The notes under the pieces: generated by a model
What the model was told of the DNA's origin: nothing
Seen by the model: only the letters and a program-made list of their open reading frames with translations
The model's database searches: none
Position numbers and translations under genes: made by a program
Source: Melampsora larici-populina 98AG31
Lineage: Eukaryota; Basidiomycota; Pucciniomycetes; Pucciniales; Melampsoraceae
Assembly (NCBI RefSeq): GCF_000204055.1
Contig: NW_006768806.1
Location: forward strand, 625,431-689,430
Direction of reading: 5' to 3'
DNA length: 64,000 nucleotides
In this document: piece by piece, positions 1-9,701 of the stretch
Numbering within the stretch: position 1 is the stretch's first letter
Layout of the letters: each line of letters begins with the position of its first letter

Positions 1-22
1 ACAAGTCAAGAAGAAACACTTT

Positions 23-230
23 AGATTTTTACACTCCAAGATTTACACTCCTTATTGGGTGTAAATGGAGTGTAAAATTTTATCTTGCATGGGGGTAAAT
101 ATAATTTTACACTCTATCTTCTCAAAATCCTGAAGTTTAAAAAATGGTCTAGTTTAAAATTCAATCTGGACCATGGTCACATTCAATTTCACACTGGATA
201 TTTTCAATTCCATATTGAGTGTAAAAATCT
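23..230. repeat. Inverted repeat bracketing ~200 bp AT-rich DNA
   Basis: AGATTTTTACACTC at 23-36 has a perfect 14-base inverse at 217-230. The interval holds further copies of the TTTACACTC/GAGTGTAAA word. This looks like a decayed foldback or MITE, but no target duplication is visible, so element status is inferred. Confidence 0.35.
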
Positions 231-2600
231 TCAGGAGAAAAGCTTGTAGTGCGAGGACTTGTAAGTATTGAATCCTCTCAATTTTCACCTGAGGTTTCTC
301 TTTCACTTTGAGTCTCATATCTTATGGTTTTTCTCAGTGAATCTCAGCTCTTAATTAGTTGTATGTCGCAGAAAACTCGATCTTTTGGTCAGATCAAAGA
401 AGCCTTCAGGCTCTTTTACTAGATGATCAAACTTTAGTATAATGGTTCTTGCATGTAAATCAACAACACTTTGGGACTTTGTGTACCAGTTTGAAACTAA
501 GACAAAAGATCAGAAGAAATCAAGATATGCATCATTGACAAGTGAGTTATTGTACTCGAGCTGTCCTTTTGATGTAAGATTCAGCAGACTGCAGTGGAGT
601 AGGTTCGGGGGATACATGCTTCACAGGAAAGATGGAACATGAACATAAGGTATGGCTATCATGTATACAGGCTTTAGAACTCTTCTTTCAGACCACCTTA
701 TTGGTGGGTGCAGACGACATCCTTCATTGTCATTGCACAGAATGTGAACCTGTCATTGCGGTAAATGTCAGTGTAAATCTTCAGTGTAAGTAGATATGTC
801 CTTAGGTGAATTGAGCTCAACATTGCGACATTGCAAGCTCTAGTCGATTGGGAGGTAGCAGCAGTACAATTGGGAAGTGCACGTTGTCCAGTCCCAGTAC
901 AGCCGCACGTGGCGACGATCGAGTAGTAAGCAGTCCAAACTCCTGTTTTTTGTCACAAGAAAAAAATCTCTTCAGCCCAAATTCAATCAAACTGAGACAG
1001 TGAATTTTTGTAATTACCATTGTGATATTGATATCGGTCGGTAGGTTTAGTATTTTTACACTCGGGCGTGACTGAAGACGGCCAGGAGCCACTTGAATTT
1101 ACCATCGAGACTCCTTGCCCCAACATCATGTAAGGATAGGCAGAAGCAAAGGAGGTCGATGTGACAGTTTTCTAAATGTTAAGAAAAAGTTAACTAGATG
1201 TCTGACTAATAGATATAAACGATGACAAACATTTCCACAAGTGAATTTCTTTTTGGTCGGCCAGTTGGGATTGATGAGTGAACAAGCGATAGAGCCATTA
1301 CAAACGTGAGAAATTCCATAGGGGCGAGAGTGTACAAAGTGAGTAGCAATGGCAGAATTGACTAGAAGGAGTGCAATGGCGCACACAAAGGTGAAGGTAG
1401 GTAAATGATTAATTGTGGGCATAGCTTTTTAAGTTCAAATTTCGAGTTGAGGGAAACACTTTCGCGTCCAATTTGGGCCTCTTTTTGTCTTCAGGGTGAG
1501 GGAATTTATGAGCCATTTTAGCGTCTCTGCGATCAGATATCGACTTGAAAGAAAACGAGATGACGGTCAGGATTACACGAGGAGAGATGAGGATCCCCAA
1601 TCAAGGTCAACATGCAGTTTTAGAAGCTCCCATCATCCCCCAATCCGCTGACATTATTCTAGCCGCATGTTTTGAAACATCCCACGCCAATCTCGGTGTG
1701 GATGTGCCAGAGATTACAACCCACAACAGCGTTCCTCGCAGAACTGACTGTGTAATTGTTATTCGCACCGGAGCGCCGTGTAGGGGGACGAACGTCGTGC
1801 AGGACTTTTAGAACTCAGCAATCACTGCAGCTCAGGGTGGCCGTCTTCACATCGTTGTCCATGTAAAAATCCAAAACCCGAGGTGTGGTGCAGAGCGTAA
1901 CCAGCCAAGTAGGGCACTTGACAAATATTACGATTTACTGTGTATAGCTGACACCGTTGGATCTGATCAACGCTCATTTGCAACAACCCGTCGCAAGCGT
2001 TCAAGTTTACAAATGAACGCTCGGTGAATATGAAGCGCTACTGACTAATCCTATGACAATGGGGTCAATTCCGCAAAGAGATTTACCTCATATTTGAATT
2101 GCAATGTGCCAACCGCTTATTCACGCAAATAACCTTTTGTTTACTGCTTGAGTTGACTCCTTCCCGTTATCAGTTTGTATCCAAAGGAACATTAAAGACG
2201 TCCATTGCGCCGTGGCCACACCAACGTGTTTGGTTTTTGCATATCCCGGAAGCATGAAATGTTTTTGTCACTTTACAACACGATGACACACAAATTGGAG
2301 CCTAACTCGTACTTTAGGTTTGTTTGTTGAGACTCAGATAAGCTGATAGGTCTACCAGTGGCAGAGTAGACCAACTCCTAAGCCTTTCCAACGTTGCGGC
2401 AAGCAGACTGATTGATGGCTACCCCAATTCCTGAATGCAAATCGATCTATTCATCGCTACATGTATGAAACATGCGGCTAGATGTCGGCATGGGCGTGCT
2501 CTTGTTTTTCAATCTTCATTCATATCCGAATCAAAACTGTCTCTAGAGTTAATTTCAGACGAGCTAAATCATCTGTCATCCGTTAATACGCAAATGTCAG
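231..2600. other. Intergenic, no gene recognised
   Basis: Only short open frames below 100 codons occur on both strands, with no recognisable motif, signal peptide or consistent exon chain. The TTTACACTC word recurs near 780 and 1055. It may be decayed mobile DNA; nothing more can be supported. Confidence 0.5.
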
Positions 2601-2807
2601 GAAATCCATAGAAACTCTCTTCACGTGTGAGGTTTTTATTTTGATTTTTAACTATATTAATTTCATATTTTGTCTTTCACGTTTTCTCCAGTTTTCTTAA
2701 TTTCATCTTAACAAATCACGCTAAGTGACTACTCTAGTCTTTCAACCTTTTACCACATAACCTAGTATCAGAAAATACTAAGCTACTAAGCTACATGGTG
2801 TGTTTGG

Positions 2808-2920
2808 GGGGGGCCGTTAGGCCGCAGGTCTCCAGACCGGGTAGGCTCTCTGCTACCTCTTCTTGGGACGTATTGTCCGGAGCCTGCGGAGAGCCTGCCT
2901 CGGTATGTCCCAAGTGCGTT
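2808..2920. repeat. GC-rich nested inverted repeats
   Basis: This GC-rich block sits in AT-rich DNA. CTTGGGAC (about 2863) pairs with GTCCCAAG (about 2915). AGGCTCTC pairs with GAGAGCCT as part of a longer imperfect stem of about 15 pairs (ACCGGGTAGGCTCTC with GAGAGCCTGCCTCGGT). It lies just beyond the 3' side of the DIRS-like coding region, so it could be part of that element's terminus, but no matching copy was found at the other end. Confidence 0.45.
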
Positions 2921-3187
2921 TCTCCCCTTCTGTGTTACGACTTCTTCTCCCACGAACCTGTCTGACTATGTCGATCTTCCATTCAATTGGATAATATCCT
3001 TCTCACTTATCCTTCTCACTTATGTTTTACTTGTCTCCCAACCCGCATAGGTAAAGGTACGCTACTCACTGCATTATACATGTTCTATCTCTTTCCCCTT
3101 TGTTTCCTATCGCCAAAACTAACAAAAAAAGGTTTTTTTTTTTTTTTTTTTCCAATACTCATAATACAAAACGGTAAGCTTTTTAGT

Positions 3188-4303
3188 CTACTCGACATGA
3201 TCTTTTTCTCTTTCACTCTTCTCTCCGTCTTGTCTTTTCAATTTCATCGCTTCCCAAACGATCTTTGCATCATCTATATCTTCTGTCGTGTATTTTCTTA
3301 GATAAAGTTGATAGGCTTTCGACTCCCACCTACCGACCTTTACGATCTCACCCAATGGTTGCTTGTCGTTCCATTGGAACGTAGCCCCTCCTATCCGGAA
3401 GGAATGACCCGACAGGTTTGAATCTTGGTCATACTTCTTCCACACCTTCCTGTATATGTTCATTGCTGATGATTTCGATAGTGTGTTCAATCTCCCTTTT
3501 TCATAGTAAGAGAACAACGGTAGGTGTATCAAAGGTACGGTGTATTCATCTATTAGTCGTATCATCGCCTTACAAGGACATAGTAATGAAGGAATCTGGT
3601 CGATCTTCAACCACTGTATCTCCCCGGGTTTGGCGGTTTTTGCGTTGTATAAGGCTATCTTCATGTAAGTTCTTCCGCTATTAAAAAGCACATCTTTGTA
3701 CAAAACTAATCTTTTCCCTTTAGTGTCTGAAACTAATTCTCCCAACCTCGCCATCCCCCAGAAAGCGATTAATGCCACCGTTAGTGCTATCCTTTCTTTC
3801 TGATCACCGCTCGATAAGTCTTTTGCCAATTCAGCTAAGTGCCTTAAAGTTACCGGTGACTTCAGGGCTGACGTTGATTTCTCTTTCTCTTTTGCATCTG
3901 CATGGCTTGAAGCTTTCAGTAAGAGTTTAACAATTTTGTCGTTTTCATTTGGGAAGGGTAGATTATGAAAGAGGTTCCAAGATTGGATGCCTGTGATGTA
4001 CTTGGTAAGAGTTTTCGCTGTTATCTTGTGACTGGTATTCATGTTCTCTAAAACATTCTTGTCTTCTAAATTTAGATCGCATTGTCTACCTGCCCAAACT
4101 ACGAATTCCCACAGCCTCTCCTGGCTCAACAGTAAAAGGTCTCCTCGCTTCATCCCTTGAACCTCACCGAACTTCTCTAATTTCCTCATCGCCGTGCTAT
4201 ATTTTCCTAGCGTGGCTTGCGACCAACTTCCGCTCAACAGGTGTACTTTCACCGGGTTAATCTTCCATTCGAACTCCCTAGTTTGCGTAAACCAGAGAAG
4301 CAA
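3188..4303 (-). CDS. DIRS-type tyrosine recombinase
   Basis: This is a site-specific recombinase that would insert the circular cDNA into the genome. The frame is about 371 residues. Its C-terminal half has the family signature: an Arg in GMARLGELVSD, the box LSGHSFRIGGAT (HxxR), then GRWESKAYQLYLRKY, which carries the nucleophile Tyr. The N-terminal half resembles a SAM-like core-binding region. The first codon of the open frame is not ATG. An acceptor-like CTAG at about 4278-4281 suggests the real start is reached by splicing or readthrough from the upstream RT frame. No disabling change is visible, unlike the Ngaro copy at 29-30 kb. Confidence 0.85.
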   Translation of the reverse strand: MLLWFTQTREFEWKINPVKVHLLSGSWSQATLGKYSTAMRKLEKFGEVQGMKRGDLLLLSQERLWEFVVWAGRQCDLNLEDKNVLENMNTSHKITAKTLTKYITGIQSWNLFHNLPFPNENDKIVKLLLKASSHADAKEKEKSTSALKSPVTLRHLAELAKDLSSGDQKERIALTVALIAFWGMARLGELVSDTKGKRLVLYKDVLFNSGRTYMKIALYNAKTAKPGEIQWLKIDQIPSLLCPCKAMIRLIDEYTVPLIHLPLFSYYEKGRLNTLSKSSAMNIYRKVWKKYDQDSNLSGHSFRIGGATFQWNDKQPLGEIVKVGRWESKAYQLYLRKYTTEDIDDAKIVWEAMKLKRQDGEKSEREKDHVE

Positions 4304-4375
4304 TTATTGTCAGTAAGTCAGAACCTTATTCCTAACCTCCAACCCCTCTAGGTATTTGTTCTGTTATATTTCACT

Positions 4376-4395
4376 TTTTTTTTTTTTTTGCTTAC
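4376..4395 (-). other. Donor-like GTAAGC followed by poly(A) between RT and recombinase frames
   Basis: On the sense strand the RT stop is followed after about 60 bases by GGTAAGC and then a pure run of about 13 A. The same donor-plus-poly(A) arrangement recurs at 6638-6657. It is probably an intron start within the element; a genomic internal poly(A) priming tract is the alternative. Confidence 0.4.
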
Positions 4396-4454
4396 CCTTT
4401 CACATCTTTCAAGAAATATTGGATCTTTTTCTGATCTATCACCATCTCTCTACC

Positions 4455-6423
4455 TCAGTTTCTTTCTAGCAGCAGTGTCAGATCAACCGGGATTTCTATC
4501 TTGACTTCCAACGCCTCTTCTCCTACTTTCTTCACACCTCTCGACAAACTATCGGCCTCGTTTTCACCTGAAGATACCCTTCGCGCGGTGATCGAACACT
4601 TCAGTCGAGTAAGTTCTTTCTGAATTCTCTTCCACTTGTTGTTTACTAGCTGATTCTTTGACTTATGATTCTTTATTACTGCTTGTGTAGTGGTGTTATC
4701 CGTATAGACAATGAAATTTTGGTTCGAAGTTGGTTTTAATTGTTCTAGCATTAATAGGCCGAGTCGAACAGCGACGGTTTCGATCCACGCTATGTCACGT
4801 GTTTGATTCCCTTGTGATATCTCCCTGGACTTCCAACCTTCTTTTAACTTCATCCTGGACCACCTATCGCCTATCAGTATACCGACGCCGAACCCTGTAC
4901 TCGCGTCTCCCACCCATCCGATTTCAGTGGGTTCTATATCTGGTTTCAACTGTAGTCTATCGAATTTCAAAAGTTCAGATTGCCATTCCTTTAATTCTTC
5001 TGTGGCACCATGGGTTAATTGCCTCATTGCTCTTGGATTAAACCATGATTTCTCAAAGTAATATAAATCCCAAAGGTAACATTTCATGAATGGTAAGATG
5101 TATGTCATGTGACTCAGCTGTCCTACGATTTTTTCAATGTCTTTCTTACTAAACTTCTTTTCTGGTGTGAGTAGTTCCTCTAATTTTTCTAATCTTTCAA
5201 TCTTCTTTTCTTCTGGTAACCGTACTGACTTATCTATTCCATTCCAAACGAATCCAAGGTACTTTTGTTCTATTGCCCAGTCAACAAACTTCTCCGCATT
5301 CGACTGAACTCCCATTCGTACGCTAATTTGGACTACATCTTCCATATTCAACACATCACCCTCTTTCTTGATGAACATATTATCATCTACCCACCAAAAA
5401 ACTTGTTCTATTTTTAACAATTTCATGATTATATCTTTCCACGCGTCAGCTAACCATCCGAAAGTACCACAACCCGCTACTCCTCCAAATGGTATCCTAG
5501 TGTCAATCCATATGTTTCCTTGGAAATCTTTTATGGTGAGAAATTTCCATTGCGATGGGTGAGTCGGACCCTGTCTGTAAGCCTTTTGCCAATCGAAGAT
5601 TGCTAACAATAACCTAATACTCATATTCCTTTTGAAATAGCCTGCGACTACGTTAAAGTCATCCCAGGTCGTCGTAAAGTCATCTTTATCTACGAATGAA
5701 TTTACCGATGGGAGTTCCTCACCTTCTTTGTTGTACAGTAAGTTTTCTATAATTTCTTTTGCCCCATCTGATCGCCATATCTCCTCTTCTTCATTCTCAT
5801 TTTCTTCACCTTCCATGACTATCTTTCCTATTTCCTGTTTCTGTTTATGCTGATGTCTATGTCTCTTATGGTTACTATTAGGGTAAGATAAGTCATTTAT
5901 CATTCTTAAAGATCCATCGTTATTTGTCACACTCCCCATGGGGTTTGACCGGAAGAATCCCCATTGTTGGTATACAAAGTCGTGGGTAAATGGTCCGAAA
6001 ATCCGTCCAAGTTTCCTTTCTTTCATCAGATTATTCATAATTTTATCTTGGACTAAGAGTGCAGACTTGTGATTATCGGGGGTATACCATTTAAGGTCTC
6101 CTAGAAGGTGTTGTGGGATTCCTTGATGAAAACCTTCTGTAAGTCCTATCCATGCTTTTCCCCATTTCTCCGACAATCCGCAACCATCTAACAGATTCTT
6201 CCATTCTTTTAGGTTCATCTCGCTCTTTACTTTGGTCGGCCAGTCTCGTATGTTTTGTGGGTCATTCAGATGATAATCAATATGATTCTTTTGATGACAT
6301 TCTTTCTGATGTTCTTTAGTTATCAGGTCGTCAGGGTTGTTGGTAACTGTCACGTTTCTAGTTTGATCTCGTGGTCTCATGTCAATTGACACACTACGTG
6401 TCTCTTCCTCACAGGCAAAGTTT
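4455..6423 (-). CDS. Reverse transcriptase-RNase H polyprotein (DIRS type)
   Basis: The polymerase copies the element RNA and the RNase H removes it. The RT palm motif is FWWVDDN, a variant of YxDD. Upstream blocks include RMINDLSYPNSNHK and the KAYRQGPTHPSQW region. RNase H is recognised by VGDASTGFGVGI (first Asp) and VYTDNTTTQAVI, with a terminal NEADSLSR. The first frame codon is GTG. An acceptor TTAG just before 6423 joins in phase with the end of the gag exon at 6658 (AA + A gives Lys), predicting a Gag-RT fusion by splicing. The length is normal for the family and no internal stop is seen. Confidence 0.85.
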
Positions 6424-6657
6424 CTAAATCAAACCAAGTAGATTTCATAGCAAAACAGTAGAACAGAAATTCGCAACACCAGAACAACAGCACCTTACAT
6501 CAGTTTATATTCTTTCACAATTCCTGCAACCCATAATTGAAAAAGAAACAAAATTACGACGCGCTCAAAGTGAAACACAAATTCTTAGATATGAAAGCAA
6601 CAATTACAACAATGTGTGTATACTAGTCTCTCAAGATTTTTTTTTTTTTTTACTCAC
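6424..6657 (-). other. Predicted intron between gag and RT with poly(A) next to donor
   Basis: The sense strand reads ..TCAAA|GTGAGT followed by about 15 A, and ends in TTTGATTTAG before the RT exon. Splicing removes the gag TGA and keeps frame. This is inferred from consensus sites only. Confidence 0.5.
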
Positions 6658-9046
6658 TTTGAACTAGAAGCTGTCGGTACGTTTCCATTCTCAGCACCTT
6701 TAGTCACGTTGTTTTCACTCATTAATCTATTGAAACTTCCGGGACCGATGGATGGTCGTTCCCCACTTTGATGGTACTGGTTTCCACGACCAGTTGAGTT
6801 TTGATGATTTCCTCCTCTCCCATTTCCTCGGTTGGATGTGTAAGTTCCATGATTTTGGAAGAAATTACTATGATTTTGATTCGGTGCGTTGTTTCTATTA
6901 TTATACCCATAGGGTTGATTGTTGTTCTGATAATAATTTTGACTAGTATGATAGTTTTGATGTTGTTTTTGTTGTTTCTTGTGATAATCTGGATCAAACT
7001 TGTTTCCTTTATAACCTCTTTCTGATCTTATAACTCCAGTGCTTCCTCTTTCTAAGGACGATGTACTCGGATTTGCTGGTTGGTTAGTATTCCAGACTTT
7101 CAAATTCCTTCCTGTCAGCATCTCGACTTGCATATCGGCTAATGCTCCAACCGTATCCCAGGAACTATGTGCTGGGTAGACTTTCCCGTCCATTGGATTC
7201 ACATGTTGCATTGGTCCTCCAAAAACAAAAGGGTTGTCGTCGTAAGCGAAATCATTAAACTGTTTTGAGTCTTTCTCAGCTTGATCTGCTAATCTCTTAT
7301 CCAACGTTCCGACATCTGCCATCAAACCATTTTCTAAACGGTTCTCCCAGACATTCCTCCTATGTGCAATATCGTATCTCATCGCCGGTGGCCATTTTCC
7401 ATAACAGTCTATTTGAATTTGTAATACGTTTTCCCGATGGGCTCGTAACCGAGGAGCAATTGGTGAGTCTTTTTGACTATCTAGTTTGTCGAACTTTTCT
7501 TCTTGGTATTTCACCATGAGGTTATATCGAATTGACCATTCAGCAAAACTTAGTCTGAATTCATTTAGGTACGGTGAGCCGACATATGGAATCACATTGG
7601 ATGTACAACTTGCGACTTTTGCTTTTCTAGTCCTCATAAAGTTGGCGTCTTGTAGGATCCATTTTGGGCAGAAGATGGAAACTGGTACATGTGCTGTCTT
7701 ATTAATCATTAAATCTTGCCAGTATTTTGATAGATTCGTTAAAAGGTGAGTGACTTGGTCGCCTATCTTCATCTTTGTATTAGAATCATTTTTTGTTTTA
7801 GTAACGTCTTTTGATGATGCTGATACTTCATTCTTCTCATTATTTATCACTATGTCGAGATCAAGATCTTGTAAGTCAACACTTTTCTGTCTAGTTTGGT
7901 TCTTGTCACACCATTTCTCATAACCTTTGCACAGGATTTCATATTGAGCTAAGTTGCTGTTCGTAACTGATGTTTGTATGTTGTGAATCCATTTCTTATG
8001 ATTGATTTCAATATAGGCTGATTCTTCCATATCCTCATTCACTCTTCCTAATCACAGAAAATAGAACACATTTTTTTTTTTTTTTTTTTGTATTAGTATC
8101 ACGTTTCACTTCACGGTCTATTTGTTCTTCAGGTTAATCTGTAAGATTTCCTTCTTGGTACAGGTTAATCATAATGATTTCCTTCGTTCATATTTTAGGT
8201 TAATCTTTTCGATTTCCTTCTTTTACATCATACAGGTTAATCATTTCGATTTCCTTCTTTTTCAAATATAGGTCAACCATCTCTTCAATTGATTGAAGAA
8301 TTTATTGGTTTCCTGCGTTTTATCTTTTCAGGTCAACCTCTGTTAGGTTTCCTTTATCACGTCTTAAACTACTTCTAGGTATGATCAGTCTTTCTGCTTT
8401 ATAACTAAGACTCATGACCTCGATCACTTTTTTTTTTTTTTTTTTTTGGATATGTTGGATTATTTCAGAAAAGACTGTGATCACCGAAACGAGGAGGGGG
8501 AAAAGGAAAACTGGAACTGGGGGGGGAAAAGGAAAACTGGGATAACAGAAATAGGAAGAATGACATAATAGAAAGAATGGAATAATAGAGAGAGAAAGAA
8601 GGGGATAACAAAAAGAAAGGTATGTTCAAACATTGTCATCAGTACTAACCTAAACCTGTTACTAATCCTCGTTGATTATCATTTATCAAATGTTCGAATT
8701 GACCAAGACCTTGTCTATCTTCTCGTAAATTTCCATCTCTAAGTCTGTCATCTTCCATTTCTACTCCTTCCATTCTATTTCCGCCATCTTCTTTCTCTTC
8801 TAATTCGTTTGTTTCTTCTCCTCCTTCATCATTTCTTCTATCTCCATCTTCTTTCCTACCTCCACTATCTTCTTGTCTAACTTCTATATTAATTTCCGTT
8901 TTCTTTCCTTTTGCTTTTCTTCCTCCACGTGTTTTACTCAAAGATTGTTCCTTTTCATTTTGTTCTGACATGACGGTAGTCGGTGCTGTCCCTTTTGGTG
9001 GTAGGTCTGTGTCGTTACAGTTGTTTGCAAATTCTTGAGCTGACAT
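6654..9046 (-). CDS. Gag-like protein, two exons
   Basis: Exon 1 (about 9046-8650) starts with ATG and encodes a charged Lys/Glu/Arg-rich segment of about 132 residues. Exon 2 (8047 to 6658/6654) encodes about 460 residues. It has a helical core with LAQYEILCKGYEKW and NPFVFGGPMQH near the middle, and a C-terminal low-complexity tail rich in Asn, Gln, Tyr and RG repeats (GRGNQYHQSGE), a likely RNA-binding region in place of a zinc knuckle. The two exons join in phase (G|GA) across a consensus GTTAGT..TTAG intron, which explains why exon 2 has a GTG rather than ATG at its first open codon. The putative role is packaging of element RNA. The assignment rests on position and composition, not on a named domain. 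Confidence 0.6.
8048..8649 (-). other. Predicted 602-bp gag intron
   Basis: Donor G|GTTAGT lies at 8649-8644 and acceptor TTAG| at 8051-8048. It contains two purine-rich direct repeats of GGGGGAAAAGGAAAACTGG (8496-8514, 8522-8540), sense-strand poly(A) runs near 8440 and 8080, and the six-hairpin array at 8132-8352. If unspliced, the same DNA is a structured untranslated region. Confidence 0.5.
8132..8352 (-). repeat. Array of six short hairpins with compensatory stem changes
   Basis: Units lie at 8132-8151, 8163-8182, 8198-8217, 8235-8254, 8271-8313 and 8331-8352. On the plus strand units 1-4 read GGTTAATC, a 5-base loop, then GATTTCC; GG pairs with CC and AATC with GATT around a small internal loop. 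Units 5-6 read GGTCAACC..GGTTTCC, so AATC/GATT has become AACC/GGTT with pairing kept. The loop of unit 5 is extended and contains another inverted pair, CTTCAAT..ATTGAAG. The paired changes argue for selection on a nucleic-acid structure. Confidence 0.75.
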
Positions 9047-9188
9047 GTTTGTGGATCTAAGATTTTATGTAATATAATCTAAAAGAAAAATTGACTAATT
9101 GAAATAATGAGATTGTGTTTGTTACCTGTTGTTTTATTCTAGAAGATAGTGAAGATGACACGCAGATATTCTGCCCGCATGTTTCGTA

Positions 9189-9268
9189 TTTGATAGACGG
9201 ATACACCGATTTGCAAATGCATTTGCAAATGCATTTGCATTTACAAATTGGTGTATCCGTCTATCAAA
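9189..9268. repeat. 80-bp near-perfect palindrome
   Basis: The arm beginning TTTGATAGACGGATACACC at 9189 is mirrored by GGTGTATCCGTCTATCAAA ending at 9268, with the inner part made of ATTTGCAAATGC words. About 38 of 40 positions per arm pair. It can extrude as a long cruciform. It lies just 5' of the DIRS-like element and 3' of the Mutator-like gene, so it may mark either element's end. Confidence 0.85.
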
Positions 9269-9292
9269 ATGTGCTCACATACAGACCCGACT

Positions 9293-9358
9293 CCCGAGCT
9301 CGGGTATATACCCGAGCCGAGGAGGCGACTTCCCGAACATCCGTGTATTAACGGATGT
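9293..9358. repeat. Cluster of perfect GC-rich palindromes
   Basis: CCCGAGCTCGGG (9293-9304) overlaps the 18-base palindrome CTCGGGTATATACCCGAG (9299-9316). A hairpin ACATCCGT-GTATTA-ACGGATGT follows at 9337-9358 and extends outward with TTCC/GGAA. With the 80-bp palindrome just upstream, it makes about 170 bp of almost continuous foldback DNA. Confidence 0.8.
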
Positions 9359-9369
9359 CGGAAAGTATC

Positions 9370-9701
9370 GCTCGCCTGAAAAGGGGAATTAGCATGTCTT
9401 ATTCATTTACACAGTGACATGTCGGGGAGTAACGGACTGATACATCAATGTGAAAGAGATATACAAACTTATCACGTCGCAGGAACAGAGAAAAGAGGGA
9501 GGATGAAAAAAACTTTGCTTGTTGATGTAATATGAAGACTTAGGTGGTGTCGGTTGTCTACAGAATAACGGCGCTCAGCATGCGAAAACGTGCGTTAGTT
9601 GGCTTGGTGTGGATGTGTAAATGGAGTTTCATGGACCTTACAAATGTTGAGCATGCGGTAGTTAAGAAATGAGTCAAGATAATAGAGAGTTACATTTTAG
9701 G
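9370..9701. other. Intergenic 3' flank of Mutator-like gene
   Basis: No gene is seen. If the Mutator-like element has a terminal inverted repeat at this side, it should lie here or in the palindrome cluster. I could not match this stretch to the 13.6-14.6 kb flank by eye. Confidence 0.4.

Larger units (their letters stand above)
3188..9046 (-). mobile_element. DIRS-type tyrosine-recombinase retrotransposon, coding span
   Basis: Gag-like, RT-RNase H and tyrosine recombinase frames lie in that order on the minus strand, the gene order of DIRS/PAT/Ngaro elements. They replace an integrase with a tyrosine recombinase and integrate through a circular DNA intermediate. All frames are open and the catalytic motifs are present, so the copy looks young. 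Poly(A) runs on the sense strand lie between the frames (near 8080, 6645 and 4383) and downstream at 3133. The terminal split or inverted repeats expected for the order were not found by eye, so the true ends are unknown; they probably lie within 2.6-3.2 kb and 9.05-9.4 kb. Confidence 0.85.

Noticed and set aside
442..642. Short plus-strand frame near the window start
   Set aside because: No motif, biased composition or splice partners; expected by chance in AT-rich DNA.
1126..1811. Overlapping short frames on both strands with hydrophobic stretches
   Set aside because: No conserved motif, and neither strand gives a consistent exon chain.
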